DNA of 38,844 nucleotides from Patescibacteria group bacterium. GTDB taxonomy: Bacteria; Patescibacteriota; Microgenomatia; UBA1400; PJMF01. The notes under the pieces were generated by a model that was given only the letters and a program-made list of their open reading frames with translations, made no database searches and had not been told where the DNA came from. The position numbers were made by a program, and so were the translations under genes. The DNA lies in the NCBI GenBank assembly GCA_018816485.1, contig JAHIVL010000061.1, positions 1-38,844 of the forward strand, written 5' to 3'. The stretch's first letter is position 1, and the number at the start of each line of letters is the position of its first letter. Positions 1 through 8,501 of the stretch are shown one piece after another.

Positions 1-21
1 AATTAAGATTGAAGTTTATAT

Positions 22-558
22 ATGAATATTGTTGCAGGCTTGGGTAATCCAGGAGAAGTTTTTAATAATACCAGGCATAACGCAGGGCTTGAGATTGTTC
101 AAAGCCTGAGTGAAACCCTTGGTTGTCCAAAATTTTCTCTTAAAAAAAAGATGCAGTCGGAAGTTTGTAAACTTGATCAAAACGTGTTTGTTAAGCCTCA
201 GACATTTATGAATGGATCCGGATTCTCGGTTAAGGCAGTTTTGGATTATTATCTTAAAAAATCTCAAACAAATTATGAAAATCTTTATATAATCCACGAT
301 GATCTAGACATAGCCTTGGGAGATTTTAAAATTAAATTTGCTAGTGGTCCAGTTGGACACAATGGTCTAATGTCTATCTATCAGCATTTAGGAACAAAGA
401 ATTTTTGGCATGTTAGGATTGGAATTGATACAAGAGAAGGAGATAGAACTATGTCTTCTCCTGTTTATGTTTTACAAAAATTTAATGTAAATGAAACTCA
501 AAAATTTAATTCTGTAAAAATGAAAGTTATCAAAAGATTAATCAACCTAATCACATAA
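22..558 (+). CDS. pth: Peptidyl-tRNA hydrolase
   Basis: The enzyme cleaves the ester bond of peptidyl-tRNAs that drop off the ribosome, so the tRNA can be reused in the cytoplasm. The 178-residue protein is near the usual family length (about 190). The family signature GLGNPG is at residues 6-11, followed by NTRHNAG (16-22), which carries the catalytic histidine (H19). The conserved block HDDLDI, holding the catalytic aspartate region, lies near residue 92, and the GHNGL segment (usual GGHNGL) follows. The ATG at 22 puts the GLGNPG motif at its usual distance from the N-terminus. The ribosome-binding site is weak. The next gene starts 9 bp downstream, so this is the first visible member of a plus-strand gene run. 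Family assignment is secure. Confidence 0.96.
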   Translation: MNIVAGLGNPGEVFNNTRHNAGLEIVQSLSETLGCPKFSLKKKMQSEVCKLDQNVFVKPQTFMNGSGFSVKAVLDYYLKKSQTNYENLYIIHDDLDIALGDFKIKFASGPVGHNGLMSIYQHLGTKNFWHVRIGIDTREGDRTMSSPVYVLQKFNVNETQKFNSVKMKVIKRLINLIT

Positions 559-567
559 GGATAAATT

Positions 568-1797
568 ATGCCTAAAACTCGATCTCATCATCTTCATTTA
601 CCTCATATTACTTATGATGATAGTAAAAATATGAAGTTGCTTTATGCAATTAGAGTCACCAGGGATTTAGTAAATAAGATGGCAATGTTTTTTTTGCCTA
701 TTTTTTTATTTCAAGTTGGTTCTAAAACAAACTTTTTATCATTTCTACCATTCTCAGATTTTCAAAGAGGAATGTTAACTATATCTCTTTATTATGTTAC
801 CTATGGAACAGTTGGTTTAGCGATTGGAATATATACTGGAAAAATGTTGGGAAAAATTGGTTATCAAAGAAGCTTTGTATTGTCATTAATGTTAAGAACA
901 TTAATGTTTGCAACATTGTATTTATCAAAAGCTAATCCAATGTATCTATTAGTATCAGCGATTATAGATGGAGTTAACTCGCAGTTTTTTTGGGCTGGTT
1001 ATTATTCTCTTTTGAGTCAAACAGCTCGTAAAGGCAATATGGGCAAAGATCTTAGTCTGATACAATTTTTATTGCAGTTAGTTGCAGTAATTTCACCCGC
1101 CATTAGTGGTGTAATTGCATATCTAATTGGATTTGAGTACCTATTTTTAATTGGCATAGCAATAAATCTTTTATCAAGTGTTTTTGCCTTGATGATGGAT
1201 GCTAAAGTTCATAAAAATAATGTCAGTTTTGCTAACTTTAGGATTTGGATAAAGGATAAAGAATTTCTGCAGTTGGGAATTGCCAATTCAGGAAGAAATA
1301 TCAATGATTCTGTTATATATCTCTGGTCTTTATATATATTTTTCCTTTTAGGATCGGTAGATAGGGTTGGTTATTTATATACATTCTCATTATTTCTTGC
1401 GATGGTTTTTACATTTTTCATAGGAAAGTATATCGACCATCATAAAAACAAAAAACCATTTTATTTGTCTGGAGGATTTATTTCATTTTTATGGTTAGCA
1501 AGGACTCAAGTTTTTGATGTTTGGAGCATTGCTCTGGTTGATATATTTGATAGATTAGCAACAAATGTTTATTCACTATTTTTTGACTCAATGTTTATGA
1601 AGCGTGGAAAGGGACATTTATCTGACGAATACTTTGTTTATTTAGAAATGATTGCGAGCTTTAATAGAATCATTTTTTGGTCGCTATTTGGAGCATTCTT
1701 TCTTTTCTTTTCTTCTTGGAACTCAATTTTTGTGTTTGCTGGGGTTGCAGTATTAGTGGGACTACTAATTAGTGAAAAAAAACCAGATTATGTCTAA
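568..1797 (+). CDS. MFS-type transporter
   Basis: A 409-residue integral membrane protein with about ten to twelve hydrophobic segments spread over its whole length, which fits a major facilitator superfamily permease. The first helix begins near residue 37 after a polar N-terminal tail containing several histidines. The loop after the second helix (GIYTGKMLGKIGYQRSF) looks like the MFS motif A region, a Gly-rich loop with basic residues between helices 2 and 3. The substrate cannot be read from the sequence. The gene lies 9 bp after pth, and its last codons overlap the next gene by 8 bp, which implies coupled translation. MFS membership is an inference from topology and the motif-A-like loop. 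Confidence 0.75.
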   Translation: MPKTRSHHLHLPHITYDDSKNMKLLYAIRVTRDLVNKMAMFFLPIFLFQVGSKTNFLSFLPFSDFQRGMLTISLYYVTYGTVGLAIGIYTGKMLGKIGYQRSFVLSLMLRTLMFATLYLSKANPMYLLVSAIIDGVNSQFFWAGYYSLLSQTARKGNMGKDLSLIQFLLQLVAVISPAISGVIAYLIGFEYLFLIGIAINLLSSVFALMMDAKVHKNNVSFANFRIWIKDKEFLQLGIANSGRNINDSVIYLWSLYIFFLLGSVDRVGYLYTFSLFLAMVFTFFIGKYIDHHKNKKPFYLSGGFISFLWLARTQVFDVWSIALVDIFDRLATNVYSLFFDSMFMKRGKGHLSDEYFVYLEMIASFNRIIFWSLFGAFFLFFSSWNSIFVFAGVAVLVGLLISEKKPDYV

Positions 1798-2098
1798 GCA
1801 AAAGAAAAAAGGTTTTAGTGGAATTGGTTCTCTACTAGAAGAATATAATTTAGAGGACAAAGGTGGATATATTACTAAAGAATTTCAAGACTATGGTTAT
1901 AGGTTAGCGGTTTCTTTGAATGACATGAGTCACAAAAGCTTGTATATTAGAATGGCAAAAACTGTTGACAGGGGAATTTTGGAGAGGGCATTATCATTTG
2001 TTAAAGATGCAGATTTGGCAAAAAGCAAAGCAAGATTATTTATGTGGAAGGTTAAACAGCTTAAAGAAGAAAAGCTGAATAAAAAAGATGAAAACTAG
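1790..2098 (+). CDS. Small conserved-type hypothetical protein
   Basis: A 102-residue, lysine-rich soluble protein that I do not recognise. I prefer the ATG at 1790 over the GTG at 1772. The GTG would give 26 bp of overlap with the transporter gene, while the ATG gives a compact 8-bp overlap. The middle part (YRLAVSLNDMSHKSLYIRMAK) and the helical C-terminus, which contains a KSKARLFMWKVKQL stretch, look like a small DNA- or RNA-associated fold, but no family can be named. It overlaps the downstream glycosidase gene by 11 bp, so it is part of the same transcription unit. It could be an accessory protein of the membrane or cell-wall genes around it; that is a guess from position only. Confidence 0.65.
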   Translation: MSKQKKKGFSGIGSLLEEYNLEDKGGYITKEFQDYGYRLAVSLNDMSHKSLYIRMAKTVDRGILERALSFVKDADLAKSKARLFMWKVKQLKEEKLNKKDEN

Positions 2099-3275
2099 AC
2101 AACGTGTTTTTATCGGAATACTTTTTATTATTTTAATTCTAATTGGAATAAATTATTTTGCTCGACCTTTTGAAAAGTATTTTGATGTCAAAGAAATGAC
2201 AGTTCAAAAAACAATTGAACCTATAGAACCGGTGGTTTTGTCAAGCTTTGATATTGTTCAGAAATTGTCATCTAAAGAAAAAATTGCTCAAATGATAGCT
2301 ACTCCTTTAGTTATTGATGAGGAGATTACAAATGAGAGCAGTAAGTCGGCAACATTTTCGGCGGTTAATCTAGAAACAGGATTTTTCACTATTTTTGGGA
2401 ATAATATTTCGTTTGATAGCGCAAAGCTGAAAATTACCGAAGTTGAAAGATTATATAAAGATAATCTATTGTCTCCAAAATTTGCAGTTGATCATGAGGG
2501 TGGGAAAGTTCAAAGATTAAATGGCGATGGATTTACTGTCATTCCTTCATGGAGAAAACTTTGTGTTAACGAAGATATCGAGGAATTCAAAAAAATCCTA
2601 AAAACATCTGCTCAAGAGCTTAGAGACGTAGGTATAGATATAGTCTTAGCTCCAGTTTTAGATGTGGGGAATAGTCAGGTATTAAAAGACAGAATTTGTT
2701 CTGATTCATACCCGGTGGTGGCAGAAAGAAGTCTTGAGTACATCATAGTATTTGACAGCTATGGTATTTTGCCGGTGATAAAGCATTTTCCCGGGCTAGG
2801 ACAGGTAACCAAGGATTTGCACACCAATTTTGATTTTGTCAAAGTATTAGATAATGATGTTAAATTGTACACCTATATAATAGGTGAATCTCCTCATGTT
2901 GGAGTTATGATTTCTCACGCGGGAGTTCTTAATCAGAATCCTGAGATACCATGTTCACTAAGCACTGATTGTGTTGGTGAATTAAAAAATGCCTATCCAG
3001 AATTATTGATTTTTTCTGACGCTCTTGAAATGAAATCAGCAAGTTTTGACAAAGACAATTCTGATGAAGAGAAAGACTTGCTCAAGGTTTCAAGAGAGGC
3101 TGTAGTAGCTGGTAATGAAGTACTAATTTATGGTCCAACTGTGACAATGCAAGAGTTAGAAAATATTACTAATGATTTGAGCATTACCTATGATAATGAC
3201 GTAGTATTTAAAAAGTTAGTTGACGAAGCAGTGTTAAAAATTGTAAACTATAAATATACAGGGAGTCGAATTTGA
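2088..3275 (+). CDS. Membrane-anchored family 3 glycoside hydrolase (NagZ-like)
   Basis: A 395-residue protein with an N-terminal membrane segment (about residues 7-24) followed by a GH3 TIM-barrel domain. Family 3 N-acetylglucosaminidases remove beta-linked GlcNAc, typically from peptidoglycan fragments. Visible landmarks are AVDHEGGKVQR (about 132-142), KHFPGLG (about 232-238) followed by DLH (about 243-245), which matches the NagZ Asp-His general acid/base pair, and FSDALEM (near 308), whose aspartate is the expected nucleophile. The usual KHFPGHG reads KHFPGLG here. Because the N-terminal anchor directs the enzyme outside the membrane, it probably works on wall glycan rather than in cytoplasmic recycling. 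It overlaps both neighbours slightly. The family is secure; the exact substrate is inferred. Confidence 0.88.
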   Translation: MKTRQRVFIGILFIILILIGINYFARPFEKYFDVKEMTVQKTIEPIEPVVLSSFDIVQKLSSKEKIAQMIATPLVIDEEITNESSKSATFSAVNLETGFFTIFGNNISFDSAKLKITEVERLYKDNLLSPKFAVDHEGGKVQRLNGDGFTVIPSWRKLCVNEDIEEFKKILKTSAQELRDVGIDIVLAPVLDVGNSQVLKDRICSDSYPVVAERSLEYIIVFDSYGILPVIKHFPGLGQVTKDLHTNFDFVKVLDNDVKLYTYIIGESPHVGVMISHAGVLNQNPEIPCSLSTDCVGELKNAYPELLIFSDALEMKSASFDKDNSDEEKDLLKVSREAVVAGNEVLIYGPTVTMQELENITNDLSITYDNDVVFKKLVDEAVLKIVNYKYTGSRI

Positions 3276-3754
3276 AAATTAAACCCCAGACAATACTAAT
3301 TCCTATATTTTATTTAGGATTATTTTTTCTTTCAAATTTTTTAAAGGGTGATATCAATTATTATAATTTGATATTTTTTTCCGTGGGAACAGTTTTGGGA
3401 ACAATTTTAATGGATTTAGATGAGTCACTTTTATATAAATATTATCTTGAACAGGGCGCAACTCAAATTAAATTAATTACGCGCTCAATCTTATTTATGT
3501 TCTCACTCATACCTCTAGGGATATTTATTGTAACTTCTACTGGAAGTGAGATAGGAATCGGTTTATTTTTAGGAATAATTACGACTTTATTAATAGAATT
3601 AATTATTTATCGAAATAGTACCGATTTTTTCCACTCAAGATTTTTATCGCAACTCAAAAGAAGATTAAGTGCTCAAGAAATAAAATATTTTGTAGCTAGT
3701 TTTAGCATATTAACACTAATTTTTGTTTTACTTAGCTTTTTTATTGGGAGATAA
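3272..3754 (+). CDS. Hypothetical polytopic membrane protein
   Basis: A 160-residue protein with about four to five hydrophobic segments: near residues 8-24, 29-46, 68-85, 90-110 and 138-157. A short acidic stretch (MDLDESLLYKYY) lies between helices 2 and 3. The start is a TTG that overlaps the stop of the glycosidase gene (TTGA). It is preceded by GGGAG at a suitable distance, which supports this unusual start codon. I recognise no family. Its place between a wall glycosidase and the prolipoprotein transferase suggests an envelope role, by context only. Confidence 0.65.
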   Translation: MKIKPQTILIPIFYLGLFFLSNFLKGDINYYNLIFFSVGTVLGTILMDLDESLLYKYYLEQGATQIKLITRSILFMFSLIPLGIFIVTSTGSEIGIGLFLGIITTLLIELIIYRNSTDFFHSRFLSQLKRRLSAQEIKYFVASFSILTLIFVLLSFFIGR

Positions 3755-3763
3755 AAATACTAT

Positions 3764-5050
3764 ATGAATTCACCATTCCATTTGTATGGATTTATTGTTG
3801 GAATTGTCATAGTTACAGCAATTACTTTAATAGAAAAACAGTATAAAAAATTAGGATTTTCTGAGAATAATTTTTGGAAAATTATTATTTTTAGTTTGAT
3901 ATTTGGTGTGATCGGCGCTCGTTTATGGCATGTGGCAACAGATTTTTATTTATATGAAAATAATTTGCGTGAAGTTTTTTATATTTGGAATGGAGGCCTG
4001 AGTATTTTTGGAGGAATTTTAGGAGGCGTTGTTGGAGTTTACTTTTCACTCAAATTGTTTCAAAATTGCAGGTTATTAAAATCAAAAGGCACAAACAAGA
4101 AAATTCAATTTTTGGAGTTTTTGGATATCGCAATTTTTGGTTTACCAATTGGACAAGTAATTGGACGACTTGGAAATTATGTAAACCAGGAACTCTATGG
4201 AAAACCAGTTAGTGATTTCGGCAGTAACTCCATTTTTTCAATATTCAAAATTTTTATTTCTCCTGAAAATAGGTTGTTAGGATATGAAAATATAGAGTAT
4301 TACCACCCAATATTTTTTTATGAGATGGTGGCAATGGTTTTTTTTGTTGGTGCAATTTATTACTTTAATTTGAAGAAAAAATTGCCCAAAATAGGAACTG
4401 GGAAACTATTTCTAATTTATGTTTTATACTATTCTATAGTTAGATTTTTGCTTGATTTTATTAGGTTGGATAAAACTATGATTGGTTGGTTGAATATTGG
4501 GGTTAATCAGGTGATATTATTAATTTTTGTTATGATTTCGGTTCATTTATTATTTAAAAAAAGAAAACTAGTATTAACTTCAATATATGTTTTTATCGCT
4601 ACATTAATTTTAATTATGTTCAATTTTAATAAGACTGATAAGCAATCTCAAAAATTATTTAAGGATACTGTTGACAGAGAGCTTGTTTCTATTATGGTTG
4701 GAGATGAGACAAAACTTAAAGTTGAAATTGTTAATTCTGTGGAAAGTACTCAGCAAGGATTAAGCGGTCGAGATGAAATTGGTAACGACGGAATGCTTTT
4801 TATTTTCCCCGAAAGTTCTATGAGGACTTTTTGGATGTTTGATATGAAATTTGATTTAGATTTTGTTTGGATTAATGGTGATGAAGTTGTGGGCTTGTCA
4901 AAGAACATAAAAAAGCCGGCTCCAGGTACAATTAATAAAGATATTGAAAGAGTTTCAATTAAAAAAGATTCCAACAAGGTCTTGGAGCTTAATGCTGGCA
5001 ATATCGACAAATATAATATAGAAGTAGGTGATGTGGTTATCCTCAAATAA
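3764..5050 (+). CDS. lgt: Prolipoprotein diacylglyceryl transferase fused to a DUF192 domain
   Basis: Residues 1 to about 290 are Lgt, the polytopic membrane enzyme that moves diacylglycerol from a phospholipid to the lipobox cysteine of prolipoproteins. The Lgt signature is present as GRLGNYVNQELYG (about 134-146), preceded by GARLWHV, and the HPIFFYE block is near residue 180. After the last Lgt helix and one more hydrophobic segment (about 270-287) comes a roughly 120-residue extracytoplasmic DUF192 domain, recognisable from QQGLSGRD, GMLFIFP and RTFWMFDMKFDLDFVWI. Lgt proteins are usually about 260-300 residues and DUF192 proteins about 120-160, so 428 residues fits a fusion. No stop or frame break lies between the parts. 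The function of DUF192 is not established. The ATG at 3764 follows a GGGAG ribosome-binding site. Confidence 0.88.
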   Translation: MNSPFHLYGFIVGIVIVTAITLIEKQYKKLGFSENNFWKIIIFSLIFGVIGARLWHVATDFYLYENNLREVFYIWNGGLSIFGGILGGVVGVYFSLKLFQNCRLLKSKGTNKKIQFLEFLDIAIFGLPIGQVIGRLGNYVNQELYGKPVSDFGSNSIFSIFKIFISPENRLLGYENIEYYHPIFFYEMVAMVFFVGAIYYFNLKKKLPKIGTGKLFLIYVLYYSIVRFLLDFIRLDKTMIGWLNIGVNQVILLIFVMISVHLLFKKRKLVLTSIYVFIATLILIMFNFNKTDKQSQKLFKDTVDRELVSIMVGDETKLKVEIVNSVESTQQGLSGRDEIGNDGMLFIFPESSMRTFWMFDMKFDLDFVWINGDEVVGLSKNIKKPAPGTINKDIERVSIKKDSNKVLELNAGNIDKYNIEVGDVVILK

Positions 5051-5075
5051 ATGATATTATTATGACTAAGATAAT

Positions 5076-5645
5076 ATGACAGATACTGCCCAAGCTCAAC
5101 CAGTTTTGCAAGATTCAGCGGGAACTACACAAATAGCAAATGTTTCCGATGATCAAAACCAAGTTAAAGGTGATTTAAATTCATTTGGTGAAATTTTAGA
5201 TGAAATGGGGGTAGTTGCTCCTCAGGCAGTTCCAATAGCAATTGAACAATCGACAGAAACTTTAAATCCAGTAAACCCAACAAGAATTGCTAAAGAGAAA
5301 TTGATATCTTCAGCTACACTTGATTCTGCTCCAATTGACGACGGTGGTGGAGTGGCGCTGGTGGAACATGAGAAAATGCCTGAAATTCCTGTTGAAGTCG
5401 AAAGTTTTCTTCATAGAGTTGAAGATCATCAGGATCAAGCTCCTCGAGAGATTGTTGTTGCAGATGGTACTGTGGAAACATCAAAAGCTAATTATCCCTC
5501 AACTCCAGTAGTTGTCTTACCAATAACTCAAGAAGAAGAAAAACAAGGTCAAAAGAAAAGTTTCAAGTTCAGTTTCAGGTGGTTGATAGAGTGGAGTCAT
5601 AAAGTTATTAAATTATTTGCTGGCAAAGCAATTTACAAGGAATAG
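5076..5645 (+). CDS. Acidic low-complexity hypothetical protein
   Basis: A 189-residue protein, mostly polar, acidic and probably disordered (about residues 1-155), rich in Ala, Val, Pro, Gln and Glu. It ends in a basic/aromatic helix (KKSFKFSFRWLIEWSHKVIKLF) that could lie along a membrane. It has no recognisable domain and no signal peptide. It sits 5 bp before the VirD4-like ATPase gene and is almost certainly co-transcribed with it, which suggests it may be an accessory or adaptor of that ATPase. The ATG at 5076 is the only good start. Confidence 0.6.
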   Translation: MTDTAQAQPVLQDSAGTTQIANVSDDQNQVKGDLNSFGEILDEMGVVAPQAVPIAIEQSTETLNPVNPTRIAKEKLISSATLDSAPIDDGGGVALVEHEKMPEIPVEVESFLHRVEDHQDQAPREIVVADGTVETSKANYPSTPVVVLPITQEEEKQGQKKSFKFSFRWLIEWSHKVIKLFAGKAIYKE

Positions 5646-5650
5646 ACTAA

Positions 5651-7984
5651 ATGTACGATGGTGATTTTGTAGCACAACTAGTTTCGATAATAATGACTAT
5701 TATATTTTCTATTCTTTTTATAGCAATATTTGCTGTGTTTATTTATATGTTATTTCAGTGGTTTAAGCATCGAAACAGAGAGAAAATAGCTCTCGAATTT
5801 GTGACCTTGCTTGTAAGAGTGCCCAAAGATAATGAAACAAAAATTGATGCTGCTGAACAACTTTTTGCATCATTTTATACGCTTAAAAAAAATGGCTTTT
5901 TTTCTTGGGCAAAAGCTGAAGATTTATTCTCATTTGAACTAGTTGCTCTTCAAGAAGAAATATCTTTTTATATGAATTGCCCAAAAAGAATTCGAGACTT
6001 GGTAGAAAAGCAAATTCATGGGGCCTATCCTAATGCGGATATAAAAGAGACAGACGAAGTAAACATTTTTAACAAAAAAGGGAAAGTAGCATTTACATCT
6101 ATTAAGCTTGATAAATCAACATTTTTGCCAATAAAAATGTATAAAGATTTGCCAACTGATGGTTTGTCTTTACTAACATCAGCTCTTTCAAAAATGGGCG
6201 CAGGAGAAGGTGCAATTATACAAATTCTTCTTCAGCCAGAATCAAAGAATTGGCAAAAAAAAGGCAGATCTTATATTTCAGCCCAAAAAAAAAGAGAGGC
6301 AGATCCAAAAAATGCCACATATAGCAATGATCCAAAAGAGATGGAGATGATTTCTCAAAAAATTGAAAAACCTGGTTTCAAGGTTTCAGTTAGAATTGTT
6401 GTCTCTGCTCAAAATGAATACACGGCAGATTCTCATCTTAATAATATTGTTGGGGCATTTGCTCAGTATTCCTCTGCTTACAACTCATTTAAAAAACCTA
6501 GAATTATTTTGCTTAAGCAACTTTTTATGATTGATTTTATTTATCGATATATGCCTATTCTGAGATATGGCACTTTTATTTTAAATTCCGAAGAACTTGC
6601 AACAATTTTTCATTTACCAAATAAAACTGTAGAGACTCATCATATTAGATATCTGAATGCAAAAAATGCTCCAGCTCCGCACAATATTCCCAAGACTGGT
6701 TTGTATTTGGGCAAATCTAACTATAGAGGCGAATCGAGAGAAGTTTTCATTGGTGACGATGATAGAAGAAGACATATGTACATCATTGGAAAAACTGGTA
6801 CAGGTAAATCTGAATTTTTAAAAGAAATGATTTTGCAAGATATTGAAAGTGGCAAAGGTGTTTGTGCGATTGATCCGCATGGAGAATTTATTGAAGATAT
6901 TTTAGAGTTGATGCCTCCAGAAAGAGCTGACGACGTTATTTATTTTAATCCTTCTGATTTGAGTAGACCTATGGGTTTGAATATGATGGAAGCTGACAGT
7001 GAAGAACAGAGGCATTTTGTTGTTGGTTCAATCATTGGATTAATGTACAAACTTTATGATCCTCATAGAACTGGAATTATTGGGCCAAGATTTGAGCATG
7101 CTATTAGAAATGCCATGCTTACTATTATGTATAAAAAAGGCAGTACTTTTATAGAGTTGGTGCGTATTTTGACGGACGTTAAATATGTTGACGAGATGCT
7201 ACCTTTGGTTCAAGACCCGGTGGTGAAACGTTACTGGACTGATCAGATTGCCCAAACTTCCGACTTTCATAAATCTGAGGTTTTGGATTATATTGTTTCT
7301 AAATTTGGTCGTTTTGTGACAAACAAAACCATGAGAAATATTATTGGTCAGCCAGAAAGTTCGTTTAATGTTAGACAAGCAATGGATGAGCAAAAAATTA
7401 TTTTGTGCAACCTTTCAAAAGGTGTTTTAGGTGAGGAAGATGCAAAATTTTTAGGCTTGATTCTTGTGCCAAAAGTTTTAACTGCAGCTATGAGTCGTCA
7501 AGATATACCTATGGATCAAAGAAAAGATTTTTTCTTGTATGTCGATGAGTTTCAAAATTATGCGACAGAAGATTTTGCGGTTATTTTGTCTGAGGCTCGT
7601 AAGTATCGACTGAATTTAATTGTTGCTAATCAGTTTGTCAGTCAGATTGACGAAGAAGTTAAGAATGCTGTTTTTGGTAACGTTGGTACAATGGTTTCTT
7701 TTCGAGTTGGTGTGCCTGATGCAAACTTTTTACAACATGAGTATGCACCTGTTTTTAATGAGGTAGACCTAATAAATATTGAAAAATATCACGTTTATGT
7801 CAAAACTATTGTTCAAAATGAGCCAGTACCTCCATTCAGTATGTCATTAGCCAAAGATATGGATGATATTAAGGCTAGAATGAATCCAAAACAGGCAGAA
7901 ATGATCAAGGAGCTTTCGAGATTGAAGTACGGGAAAGATGTCCATGTAGTTGAGGCAGAAATTCAGAGTAGAAGTAATTTATAA
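5651..7984 (+). CDS. VirD4/TraG-like membrane ATPase (type IV secretion/conjugation type)
   Basis: A 777-residue protein with one or two N-terminal membrane helices (about residues 8-36), a roughly 330-residue linker domain, then a RecA-like motor. The Walker A motif is GKTGTGKS (380-387). It is followed by CAIDPHGEF, a hallmark of the HerA/VirD4 (DUF87/TraG) group. Walker B is FFLYVDEFQNY (about 627-637). FtsK/VirD4-like motors pump DNA or deliver protein substrates through a channel. No other type IV secretion genes lie nearby, only the small acidic gene just upstream. In CPR genomes such solitary ATPases have been suggested to work with type IV pili or DNA uptake, so the substrate here is open. 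The last codons overlap the convergent gene by 6 bp. Confidence 0.85.
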   Translation: MYDGDFVAQLVSIIMTIIFSILFIAIFAVFIYMLFQWFKHRNREKIALEFVTLLVRVPKDNETKIDAAEQLFASFYTLKKNGFFSWAKAEDLFSFELVALQEEISFYMNCPKRIRDLVEKQIHGAYPNADIKETDEVNIFNKKGKVAFTSIKLDKSTFLPIKMYKDLPTDGLSLLTSALSKMGAGEGAIIQILLQPESKNWQKKGRSYISAQKKREADPKNATYSNDPKEMEMISQKIEKPGFKVSVRIVVSAQNEYTADSHLNNIVGAFAQYSSAYNSFKKPRIILLKQLFMIDFIYRYMPILRYGTFILNSEELATIFHLPNKTVETHHIRYLNAKNAPAPHNIPKTGLYLGKSNYRGESREVFIGDDDRRRHMYIIGKTGTGKSEFLKEMILQDIESGKGVCAIDPHGEFIEDILELMPPERADDVIYFNPSDLSRPMGLNMMEADSEEQRHFVVGSIIGLMYKLYDPHRTGIIGPRFEHAIRNAMLTIMYKKGSTFIELVRILTDVKYVDEMLPLVQDPVVKRYWTDQIAQTSDFHKSEVLDYIVSKFGRFVTNKTMRNIIGQPESSFNVRQAMDEQKIILCNLSKGVLGEEDAKFLGLILVPKVLTAAMSRQDIPMDQRKDFFLYVDEFQNYATEDFAVILSEARKYRLNLIVANQFVSQIDEEVKNAVFGNVGTMVSFRVGVPDANFLQHEYAPVFNEVDLINIEKYHVYVKTIVQNEPVPPFSMSLAKDMDDIKARMNPKQAEMIKELSRLKYGKDVHVVEAEIQSRSNL

Positions 7985-8389
7985 AATATTGAATCTCTCA
8001 TAATCTTCTACAACCGATTTGCAGTATATATACTGTCCGTATTCTAAGGCTTTTTCGTGAATAGGAGTTGAGTCTTGTGTTGCTTCAATAGGTGACTCAA
8101 GAATTTTTGAGGTTCCTAGTATATTGCTAGCATGTTCTTTTATCTCTTGAGTTCTAGTAGATAATTGTGACATTTCTTCTTCAGCATTTTGAATTGCACT
8201 ATCCAGATTTACATTAATTTTTTCTTTATTAATGTTTTGAGCTTGTTGAGCAATATTTTTTAAAGGAGTTTTGTCTAAAATTTGTAGTGATGAATTAAAC
8301 AGTTTTTGAGTATCTCCAAAATAGTAGAATGTTGTGCCGGCAACAATAATCATAAATAAAATGAAGAGTTTAGTTCTAAAGAAGTTCAT
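7979..8389 (-). CDS. Small membrane-anchored hypothetical protein
   Basis: A 136-residue protein with an N-terminal membrane anchor (about residues 8-24, after two basic residues) and an extracytoplasmic, helical, Glu/Gln/Lys-rich body (about 45-105) that may form a coiled coil. The C-terminus (YGQYIYCKSVVEDYERF) is more ordered and has one cysteine. I do not recognise the family. It is transcribed towards the VirD4-like gene and overlaps its end by 6 bp. It is separated from the export operon behind it by a strong hairpin, so it is probably transcribed on its own. Confidence 0.6.
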   Translation of the reverse strand: MNFFRTKLFILFMIIVAGTTFYYFGDTQKLFNSSLQILDKTPLKNIAQQAQNINKEKINVNLDSAIQNAEEEMSQLSTRTQEIKEHASNILGTSKILESPIEATQDSTPIHEKALEYGQYIYCKSVVEDYERFNIL

Positions 8390-8413
8390 AAAAATAGTAT
8401 ACAGTTTTTTACT

Positions 8414-8484
8414 CTTTAATATTTATATAAAATACTCTCGTCGAAACAAGTTCGAAATGTTCGTATTCCATATAAATATTAAAG
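8414..8484 (-). terminator. Hairpin with a perfect 15-bp stem, likely transcription terminator
   Basis: The arms at 8414-8428 and 8470-8484 are perfect inverted repeats. The 41-nt interior has a further AATAC/GTATT pairing. The hairpin lies 18 bp past the stop codon of the permease gene and before the start of the 136-aa gene on the same strand. A terminator for the export operon is the simplest reading. The stem is very AT-rich and has no clean U-tract. Confidence 0.5.
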
Positions 8485-8501
8485 AATCAAACTGACCAGT
8501 C

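Noticed and set aside
4750..5046. 98-codon minus-strand frame
   Set aside because: It is antisense to the DUF192 part of the Lgt fusion, where the sense strand has clear family motifs.
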